From contig NC_091147.1 in assembly GCF_041381155.1 (NCBI RefSeq), positions 15,909,318 through 15,973,317 of the forward strand: a stretch of DNA of 64,000 nucleotides, read 5' to 3'. This DNA comes from Argopecten irradians. Taxonomy: Eukaryota > Mollusca > Bivalvia > Pectinida > Pectinidae. The first letter of the stretch is position 1, and every line of letters begins with the position of its first letter. The position numbers and the translations under genes are program-made. Shown here piece after piece: positions 11,894-23,800 of this stretch. The notes under the pieces are model-generated. The model searched no databases. It was given only the letters and a program-made list of their open reading frames with translations, and was not told where the DNA came from.

Positions 11894-14800
11894 GTATTGG
11901 AGTAGGATTTTAATTTTGTAGAAAGTTGCAAGAGTGCCATATAAGACACTCCAAGGGAAGGAATTGGGAGGGGGAAGTCGACCAATTTTCATTTGCTTTA
12001 GTGAAAATGTAAAATGCCATGTTTTCATTGAATGAGAGAAACAATTTTAACCTCAAGGCCTACACTTTTATTTTACAGTATGATAACTGCATATATATTT
12101 AGATATATCAATATTATTTGGATTTTATCTGGAAATATAAATCACAGACTATAACACAGTTGCGTATTGAATTTATTTGTAGATATAAGCAATTATGACT
12201 TTATTTGTATTTTCGCTGCAGTCCTTCTTATGAAACTTTACCAATTGCAAGTGCAGTTGACAGTCACTTAAACTATGAACTTCAATCCCTTCATGGAATT
12301 TGCCTCTGTCCATGTGGCATTCACATTGGCTATGAATGCCAACTGAAAGATATGTTCAATGCTTAAATAGTTAAACATAAATGATAAATGCATATATAGA
12401 TATGCAGAATTTATTAAGGACATAATTCAGGCTATGCCTAATTAGAAATAGTTCATGTTGAAAGATTTTTGAACTAAAGAAAAAAACTTTCAAATACTAA
12501 TTCTCCAGAGGGAGAATATATATAAACATTAAATAGTATAATATCCCTTCCACAAATTTTTGGCCTCTTGGCCATCTTCAGGTACATAGAAACACAGGAA
12601 AAGCTAGGTGAAATCCATCTTGAACCTAGCTTTTCTTGTGTTTCTATGTACCTGAAGATGGCCAAGAGGCTGAAAATTTGTGGAAGGGATATTTATACTA
12701 TTTAATGTAAAGAAAATAAAATTTCTGTTATATATAGTGCAGAGGTCTAGATTCTATAACTTTTTGAGGGTAAAATAATAATGTAATGATTCCCAATTTG
12801 ATGTAATCTGGAAAATCATGTAATAATTTCCTGTTCAGTGTAATCGGTTATATTACCTAAGGTTGGGCTATATATCCCCTACAATTACTGGTCTGATCTT
12901 AATCCCTCTAATCCAGACATGTTTACCATACAAGAATATTCTCCGATTCTCAATACCAAGATAAGACCGTTTGAATGACGGGGCAGATTAAATTCCTTGA
13001 TATCACTTATTGGTCAGGTCGGGAGGCAAATATTTGACTTTTGTAAAATTCTTCAGATCTTAAATGTTAATGATAGCGTTGACATTGATATGTTACTCAT
13101 TTGTTTACTCAAGCTGTGATTTGACATCATTTTTGCATGAAAATGGGAGAAGTAGGGTCAATGATGTTTGCAAATTTGTCCTGTCAGGTCAGTGCTGTCA
13201 CATCATGTTGTGTCCCGTTAAATATCCCACCCTGTTTTGATGTTCTGATCTCAGATAGGGCAAGGATGGGGGGTGGAAGGGAGGGGCCAATTTTGTCTTA
13301 TTTACTGTTTTACATTATCAAAGTAATGAAAATATTTTCAAATTTTCATTTCAACTGTCCCAGCCATATTATAGATTTACAAACATGTGATAGAAAGATG
13401 GTGGGCTAGTGGTAGAATGTCAGAAACATTAATTATAACCACTTGGTTGCCAATTCCCAGAGGATGAGGGCTAGTGGTAGACTGTAAGACACATTAACCA
13501 CTCAGCCAATCTGACCCAAAGGTGGAAGCTCTAATAGTAGAATGTCAGACACCTTAACCACTCAGCCACTGTGTCCTAGAGTTTTAGGGCTAGTGGTAGA
13601 ATGTCAGACACCTTAACCACTCAGCCACTGTATCCTAGAGTTGTAAGGCTAGTGGTACAATGTCAGACACTTTAACCACTCAGCCACTGAGACCCAGAGT
13701 TGTAAGGCTAGTGGTACAATGTCAGACATCTTAACCACTCAGCTACTGGGACCCAGAGATGGAGAGCTAGTGGTACAATGTCAGACACCTTAACCACTCA
13801 GCCACGGGACCCAGAGTTGTAAGGCTAGTGGAAGAATGTCAGACACCTTTACTACACAGCCACTGGGACCCAGATGTGAAGGGCCAGAGGTAGAATGTCA
13901 GACACCTTAACCACTCAGCCACTGTGACCCTGAGGTGAAGGGCCATTGGTAGAATGTCAGACATATGAACCACAGTGCAAATGTCAGACAAATTAACCAC
14001 TTTGCCACCAAGGGCTAGTGGTAGAATTTTAGACACATTAACCACTCATCCACCATGACCACTTGGCCACAAAGATCCAGAGGTGGAATTTCGATCACCT
14101 GAACGACTCGTAATCCAGTGGCATAAAAAATAAGTTATTGCTGTAACTAATATTCAAAATACATGGGTGGTGAACTGTATATATAAAAGAAATCACTTAT
14201 CCCTGAAATTGTGTGTGTGATGCCTCATTTGCCACCTAAAGCTTTCCTCTCTTACACTCTGATCTTAACCCAGCATTTTATATTGCTTTACTCAGCATAA
14301 GCTACCTATGAGGAATGTTCTGTGTAAACGGGTATCGGTGATATATACCAATAGTAAATCTCAGATGTCTGAACTCACTCGACTGAACACTCGAATGTCT
14401 CAAGTAGATCTGTGTTACCCCACTGTTGACAAATATTGACATCAAAATTGGTTGTCTGTTAGGTTTAAGCTTTCTGGAGGATCAAATTATATAATTTGAA
14501 GTACATGGATTTAATTTGAAGCATAAAAATATATGTTATATAGATATAACTCATCTGGTACTAGTTCTAGATAGTATTTGAATACGTTAATTAAGTCTGC
14601 TAATTTTTTACCATAACACATATATGTTTGTGTTGACAATTATGAGAAATGAAAGCAGCATAATATAACATGGCATTCATTGTAAGGTTGTTTGAACCCG
14701 AACACTAACCGAATGCTCTACCGACAGAGCTACCTGATAATTGACCCAGACCAATCCCGCCTCAACATGTTAATTTGATGTTTTTAATGTTGAATCTAAA

Positions 14801-17800
14801 GTCAAAGATTATTATCCTCTAACAAAAATTTTTGCATTCTGTGCACTGAAAAAAACAAAAAAATGTATTGTAATCATACTGTAATCTCATTACGGATTCA
14901 CAGTTTTATTGTTAACACAACACTTTTCATATGCATGGATTATTGGGAGAAAAAAGTATCTTTGTGTGTGTCTGGATCACATACAAATGTAACTAGATAT
15001 GTATCTATTTTGAATGATTCAACTGCATTATTGCTATCATTTACAAAAAGGCATATAAACAAAATATACCATGTGCAATGTATGCAATTCTTTGTGTTGA
15101 CGAAAATTTGAGATCTGATAACAGTTCTAGAGACAGGGAGCAACATCTAGAGTGAAATACAGAATGTATTGTAATTGTTTGGCATGCATTCATGATCAGT
15201 GATAACTGTGGCTGAGTAAATAGTTATGATATGTTGGGACATCTGAACCACTTGCCTCCACCTCTGGGTCGCATACAAGTTCAAATTTATATTTAGGCTG
15301 TTGCCATTTTTTTCCCGGCTACTTCGGCTTTCCTCCGCCAATTAACTTTGCGTGTCTTTACATTGAAATTACCTTTGCGGTTAAAGAGACCTTCAACTTC
15401 TCAATCCAAACCAAGCGTGCATTCAAACAATCTTCGTATCAAAATTCTGAACATGTACACAAATATTTCCTTGTGATAATTCATACAAAACAAAGTCCCC
15501 ATAGATCAAACAGATAACATGTGATAAACACAAGGATCTCTGATTTAGACCATACCTTAAGTTTAACCACACCTGTTTAGTCTCCACATGATAAAACAGC
15601 ATGAGGTTTCTTTATTGTCTGATATCCATATATGGATTGGATATGTAATATATTTGTATGTCATAACTAATTAGTAAGGCGGGTTAATTTGGCGTAAGAA
15701 TCCATTCACATAACATAGAGACAACAAAGGTAAATGGATAATCAATTCATTAGCCTGCTCGTTACTGATGTGTAAATAACATGTGTAGGTGCATGTTAAC
15801 GTGGAACACTCCTTTGTTTTGAAAAAAAAAAAAATGTGATCAAGGCTGTGTAGTGTGTTTATTAAATATGGTTTATTTATTTAAATCTTGTTTACAGCTA
15901 TGGTTGGTTAATTCATAAAAGAATATCATGGCCAGTTATAATTGTTAAAGAAAAACCAGAGTACCCAGAGAAAAACCAAAGCTGAAAAGGCCTTATAATG
16001 TGTCTAACTGTGTTTCATTTATGATGCAGTTATAGAGCTAGCATATGTTCAAATACAACATTTTCTCACGCATTGATATAAAGTTATTCATGTATAAATA
16101 CATAGATCATAATTTTACTATTATGCTATTTATTGTAACATTATGTTAAACTGCAACACGGTATGAATGTGATAATACAGTCATGATAACATTGTATTAT
16201 ACCACACACATCTGTACATGTATAGCGATAAACATATACATATTCATACAACAATCGAGAATCAGGAATGCAAATTGACTCAGGCTTATTATGTATATAT
16301 AGATCATGCGATGACATTTTATAAACTGTCGGAGTGAGAATGAAAAGTGGAAAGCAGCATTTTTATAACCATGTGATCTTCATTGTCTATTTAAACTCTG
16401 GAGCTTCCTTTCAATATATATTTTGAAACGAACCTTAAGCTTCTCCTAATATTACTTCCAACATGATTACCTCCCTTGTTTTGCCCTCATACACAGTAGC
16501 TGTTACTATTAATACTCCATCAGCAGAGCATCAGGATATATGGTAATATAGACTAAATGTATTGACATATGTGTATGTGTTTATAATTCCATCAATTCAG
16601 AACCATGTCCTCACCGTATAATGCATCAATTAGAATAATGCCTTCTTCCGTTCAGCAAATATGACCAGAGAGATTATGATATACAATTTCACTCCATTGT
16701 AAGAGATGAGGTAATTTTGCTATTCATTTTGTGTGTTTGTACTACAATCTGTACATTATACAATTGCAACAACAGAGCGGGTATAGGTTCGTATTTAGTC
16801 TTTACCCTTTGTGCATTATCGTTTTTGGTACAAAAGTTTTTATGTTTATGCCTATTCTTGAAGAGTACTAGGTACATGTATTTGGATTTAGCACAAACAT
16901 GCATGAAACTATCTGGCAAGTGTTGATATTGTTCTAGTAATGTTTCTAAATTCATAATGGCATCTATATTTTAGTTTAACTTGAATCCAATGGCTGCAGA
17001 GATCACCCTGAATCCAAGATGACTGCTATTTTTTAGTTCATTCTAAATCCAAGATGGCTGCAGAGTTTATTGTGAATCTAAGATGGCTGGCCTGCTATTT
17101 TTGAGTACTTTCTGAATGAAAAACACCTGCTATTTTTTAGTTTTTTCTGAATCCAAAATGGCTGCTGTTTTTGAGATCTATGTGAATACAAAATGCCTGC
17201 TATTTTTGATATCTATGTGAATCCAAAATGGCTTTCATTGTTTAAATGTTAACTCATTAATTATCTTGGTGAATAATTTTTTTCTTCCTTTCAGTAAAAG
17301 CATGTCCCTCGGGAGCTCCGTATGTCACCGTTGCAATGAAGGCTTCGGTCCGAGTGAGCAGATCATGAACTCCAATGGAGAGATATGGCACACCAAGTGT
17401 TTTGTGTAAGTATATTGTCTAGTTATTACCAGGTAAGTATTTAGTGATACAATTTGGATTCATCGTAGTTTATGATATGGGATCCCTTGGCACTGAACTC
17501 TGTTCTATTTACTTTATTTGATAAACAAATAAATCTTCATTCTTTTTTTTTATGTCAAGTACATTGCACTTAGAAAGATGAAAATTATATAAAGATATTA
17601 TTTATATCTTTAATGTACAATTTATCTTAGATTTAGTTGTATCTCATTCAACATAAATATTTTCTGTCCAAATATCATACAGAGTTAAATGATATATTAT
17701 AACTTTCAACAAAATTTTGCATTTTAGTTGTGAATATGTAGATGTTTAATATAGATCTGACTTACAGGTGATTTTGCATTCCTGTGGATGTTTTGTTAAT

Positions 17801-20800
17801 CGCATGTATAATAGATAGTTAATCTTTTTTTTTAATTCATAATTTCAAATAAAATCTCAAAATTAAAAAAAAACTGTGAATAAAGAAAATTCTCATAATT
17901 GTCAAGATAAACAAAGATTTATACTTTACAATCAGAAATTAGATTATGAAGTTCTACCTGTTAAAAAAAATAATTTCAATTAAAAAAAATCTGATGCAAA
18001 CTTATGATGTTGCAGGAATTAAAAGTTAATTGATTATTTGTGTTATATATTCTAGTATCAACAGCTATGGTCATTTTAATGGAATGGAATGTCTGGTTTT
18101 TATATTGGATAGAAACCAGAGTTCCCTGAAACATATCACTAACCTGTTGCAAGCACCTGTCATATCAGCCCATATATGGTCGTGAAAGTGTTACCGACCC
18201 TAGAAATAGAAGACCAGTGTTAGACTTCATATTCCATATGATTATCATTTGGCTTATAATTACTCAATGAAACCAGAGTTCCCTGAAACATATCACTAAC
18301 CTGTTGCAAGCACCTGTCATATCAGTACATATATTGGCCTGAAGGTGTTACCTACCATAGAAATAGATGACCAGTGTTAGACTCCATATAATTATCATTT
18401 GGCCTACACTATTGTAAAAGATGTAGTTAGCTTCGATAAGAATTGAAATGTCCTCATACTGTTCTGTTAATATTTTAAGATTGAATGTCAAGCTTGACAT
18501 GTTTTTGCATTAATCCTGATACGCTCATTTTGAATTGAATGATAAATTCTGGTTCTATATAAAGGTTTTTGTTCATTACACAAAACTATGCTGGCATTGT
18601 GAATTGGTATTCACTTACAAAAGTCGTTAAAACTTTCAGTAATTGTCATATTAATACTGTAAGATCAATTAGTTAATGTTGATATATATAGATCTAGCTC
18701 TGAAAGTTGAATACAGAACTTGTTTTTAGAACTGTGGATTGGCATGGCATTGCTGTTTGTTGTACTATTACTGTATGTTAGGTATAGCCTGGGAGATTTG
18801 ATGGATGGATGTCAAGTAACCACATGTAGCTGCCCTGGTAAGGGTGGGTATTGACACCTGTGTTAAGATAATAATGGACGCCCTTTGTTGATGGTGGTTT
18901 TAAACACCTTGTGTCAAGTTAGTTCTAGATGTCATGTGTCAAGTTAGTTCTAGATGTCATGTGTCAAGTTAGTTATAGACTTTATGTGTCAAGTTAGTTA
19001 TAGATGTCATGTGTCAAGTTAGTTATAGACGTCATGTGTCAAGTTAGTTATAGACGTCATGTGTCAAGTTAGTTATAGACGTCATGTGTCAAGTTAGTTA
19101 TAGACGTCATGTGTCAAGTTAGTTATAGACGTCATGTGTCAAGTTAGTTATAGATCATGTGTCAAGTTAGTTATAGATGTCATGTGTCAAGTAATTTATA
19201 GACGTCATGTGTCAAGTTAGTTATAGACGTCATGTGTCAAGTTAGTTATAGACGTCATGTGTCAAGTTAGTTATAGACGTCATGTGTCAAGTTAGTTATA
19301 GACGTCATGTGTCAAGTTAGTTATATATGTCATGTGTCAAGTTAGTTATAGATGTCATGTGTCAAGTTAGTTATATATGTCATGTGTCAGGTTGGTTATA
19401 GGCGACTAGCTGCAATATTGTAGCTCAAAAGACTTTTTGACAGAAAATGGTTTCATCTTTAGAGCTACAATTGGTGCCTATTACTGCTAATGGAGCAAAG
19501 TAATCATTATGCAAACCATTATGAAATGCTTGTTTGCATTTTTATCGTACTTGTTTGATATCGCTTACCTACTAGGCAATAAAACTGAACCACATAAAAT
19601 ATCAAAGTCTCATCGAGGCATTATTTTTTTACATAATACATATGAAGGTCTTTCTGAAGCAAATTTATACGGTAATCCACAAATTGTGAATTTGACGTCT
19701 TGTGAGCGATGCGGTAAATATTAAGAATGGTAGTTATGTTTGTTTAGGACAAAAAAAATATGTAAATGCATGTATATGCATAAAATTGGAAACCTACAAA
19801 AAAGTATATAAAACTATGCCCGAATGATTTTTGGAGGCTGTGCTCCACTACAACACATAGGGACCAATTCGTACCCTGCCGAAAGGTATAGTAGGCTGGG
19901 TACGTATATTTGTTCTAATAGGCGACGTGTCAGGTTAATTATAGATGTCATGTGTTAAAGTAGTTATAGACGTCATGTGTCAATTAGATTATGGACTTCA
20001 TGTGTCAAGCTAGTTATAGACATCATGTGTCAAGTAATTTATAGACGTCATGTGTCAAGTTAGTTATATATGTCATGTGTCAAGTAATTTAAAGACATAT
20101 GTTGCAAGTTAGTTATAGATATCATGTGTAAATGTAGTTATAGATGTCATGTGTCAAGTTAGTTATAGATGTCATGTGTCAACATGTGTCAACTGTGCTT
20201 AAGATGCTCTAAAATAGGTACAGACGCCTTCTGTCAAAGTAGTTACAGAAGTTCTGTGTGAATTTAGTTAAGGAAGCACTGTGCCAAGGTAGTATTTAAT
20301 ACCTTTTTATCAAGATATTTTAAAACACAGTGTGTCACGAAAGTTTCCACTGCTGCAGCTGACTATCTAATCTCATAGCTGTAGTTAGTTTCAAGACTGA
20401 TGTATTTATTTAAACATATCACATTTTGGAGATTGGCTATTTTAAGTTTTGAATACCATAGTTAAAACTTTGTGTACCTGTGAGTTTTGTTGACTTGTTT
20501 CCTGTGTCAACATCATGGGTCTATATAAGTTTGTATTTGACCTATAAAACCACAGCGTGGGTGAATTCTCATAGCACCCTTGGAGCCAAAGGTGACCATT
20601 TTATGACCATTATCTTATCGTACTGTTATGGTGTTTAAATACATTTGTATTGAGATGTTATTTTAAAACGAATGCTGGTATTATTACACAAGCTGGTTAC
20701 ACCTTGTTGTCGCTCTCCAGGAAGTTAATATAAGTTCACCCGAATGACCTAATCAAAGAGAATTTCAAGGATAATAAAGAGGTTGTTTAAGACAGAAGGT

Positions 20801-23800
20801 CATTGAAACCCGAAGGTCTCTAAGGCAATTTTGACTGTATAATATATAGTTAATTTATAGATCAAGATGAAAGTCCTTGTTTGTCTTCCAAAAACTTTAC
20901 AAAATTATTACTGGACAGGGACATAGCTCGAGGGCTCAAATCCTCAAAACCAACAGATGTGCATAATCATATTGGCAAGGACGCCAGTAACCAGGCCAAC
21001 AGCACACTGACTATGTACAGTCAGTGAGACAAAACTTAAAGCAGTAGGCAGCCATATTGGTAAGGACGCCAGTAACCATGCCAACAGCACACCGACTATA
21101 TACAGTCAGTGAGACAAAACTTTAAGCAATAGGCAGTCATATTGGCAAGGACGCTAGTAACCAGGCCAACAGAACACTGACTATATACAGTCAGTGAGAC
21201 AAAACTTTAAGCAATAGGAAGTCATATTGGCAAGGACTCCAGTTACCATGGCAACAGCACACTGACTATATACAGTCAGTGAGACAAAACTTTAAGCAAT
21301 AGGCAGTCATATTGGCAAGGACACCAGTTACCATGGCAACAGCACACTGACTATATACAGTCAGTGAGACAAAACTTTAAGCAATAGGCAGTCATATTGG
21401 CAAGGACGCCAGTTACCATGGCAACAGCACACTGACTATATACAGTCAGTGAGACAAAACTTTAAGCAATAGGCAGTCATATTGGCAAGGACGCCAGTTA
21501 CCATGGCAACAGCACACCGACTATATACAGTCAGTGAGACAAAACTTTAAGCAATAGGCAGACTCATGTAGGTGATAACATCAGTTATTAACAACTAACC
21601 AAGAAGCCTGCCTTATTTAAGAAGATAAATGACATGGCAGTACATTAAACTGATTATGACTTCAGCTTTTTCTTCAGATCTGTGTAATACTACTCCATTC
21701 TCTGAGCTTCAACAGGACATGAAAACTAACACCAGATAGTTTTTATCCTCCAACCTGAATACAGTAGATCATGTTTCTGCTGAATGTAGTGTATCAAGCC
21801 TATAGCTGAATGTGAACGCCACAGGAAACATTGAAGATTAAAAATTACAGAGTCAAATTCACTTTTCACAAATAACCTCTGGTAAATTGTATATGGACTT
21901 GTGAAAAAGATAAATGTTTGTCAGATTTGACATTTGACAGTTTTAGGCAGTTTTTGGTATCATGGGACGCCTGTTATAGATCAAATCGTGTGTCGTCCTC
22001 CTAGTGGGCTTGTTTATAGCAGCAATCAATCGGTTCATGTTACCTCAGGTATTACAGTTCCTTTTATTTGGAGGTGGGGGGGGGGGGGGGGGAGGTTGGG
22101 GAAGTGGGGTTGATTATTCATTTGATATGTTCATGGTCAAGGTAGATTACTCAAAAATAGATTCTCTCGAATTAAATAGAATGAATATAATGACAAGTAA
22201 GACTACATGTAAAGCTTATTGTTGTTATAAGTAATTGACAAATATTTGTAAATAGTTCTCCAAAGATTTAGCTAGTGTCATAGAGGATATTACAAAAATG
22301 TTCTCCTTGTATAGTCAAACAACTGTGCAGTAATTACTACAAGAGTTAGGGTGCAAGACTGGCAATGTTACGCCAGACTTGCCTCAGAAAAAGATTCCCA
22401 TGAAACAAGCAAATATGTAGAGTTATGACATATATACATGTCAATCTGAGATAGTTCTCAATCATATTTGTTCAGATTAATGACTTTGAACAATTTTTCA
22501 AGGTCACAAATATGACATGAAACTTAACCAGTAACCTAGTGGAATACTGTATTCTTAGATTGATAACTCACTGTTTGGTGGGACTGTTGCACTACTGATG
22601 TTTTCAAGTACAGAATATTTTCTTTATCAGTACTTATGTAGTGCCATTAGGTTTAAATGTCACTGCATTTTTGCACATGTTCTTGTAAAAAGCATGCTTC
22701 TTAAAGAGGTGTTTGATGGCATGTCTTTGTTATATTGATATATATACAGTGTACTCTCCTATGCATGTTACATATTGTGTATCTTTAAAGAATTGTGATT
22801 ACCTTCATTTTGGTACTTGTAGTTCCAGTAAAAAGAAAGAGGGAGGAAGGAACAAGAAAGTATTTTATTGAACATTCAATTATTGGAGTAAAGCTTTCAA
22901 AATTAATATAACTGACCCAGATAATCATAGAATCATTTTGAATTTAATTTATTATTCAATCATTGTTTGTTTTGTTTAATTGTATTTTACATCCTATTAA
23001 CAGCCATGGTCATTTAGGAGGTTCTCATGGTTAGACCATAATTACCTGGCTAAGCTAATACTTATAAAATAGCTACCTACTTATGGCCGGGGCCCAGTTT
23101 TACAAACATTCCTTAAATCTAAGGAATCACTTAACTTAAAATTCACCATAGGAAAGCATGACAGATTTTAATAAAGGCACCTTAAGATTTTATCCTTAAT
23201 TTTTGTGATGCTTTTCTATGGGGAAAATTAAGTAAAGGGATGTTTGTGAAACTGGGCCCAGTTTCAGGCAAATTTGAACTTGAGACTGAGAGGTCAAGGA
23301 CTTTGGTAAAATATGATGATCACAGAACTCCTAAGGTGTTAACGTAGTTAATTGTCAGGTGAAGGTCAAGGGTTTTCCATGGCATGTACATTAGCTTTCT
23401 TTCACATGACAAAATCTGTAAATGTGACATTGATTTGATTATCAAACAGATGTAAAATAAAATCAAGGGGACCTTATCTCATTCCCCCACCCCTCCAATT
23501 TTCAAAATGGACTAGTCCAGTCTTTGATCTAGAAGAATCTGTATGCATCTTCAGGGGTGAGTGGGTTAGTGTATTATACCCATGCAACATAAAGGCATGC
23601 ATACATGTTTGAATTTTGTGTGCATGCATGCCTGTAATTAAGTATATTTTTTTTATTTTACGCATGTTTACATTATTCATCACTTTAGATTTATGATCCG
23701 ACCTAGTGCTATATTTACGCTTTATTATTATTTTATTTATCTTACTTTGATTCTTGGAGAATTATTTACAACTTAATGCTTTTTCAATATTTTTCCTTTG

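Noticed and set aside
22070..22110. G-quadruplex regulatory element
   Set aside because: A single homopolymer-driven G tract in an intron, with no second feature supporting function.
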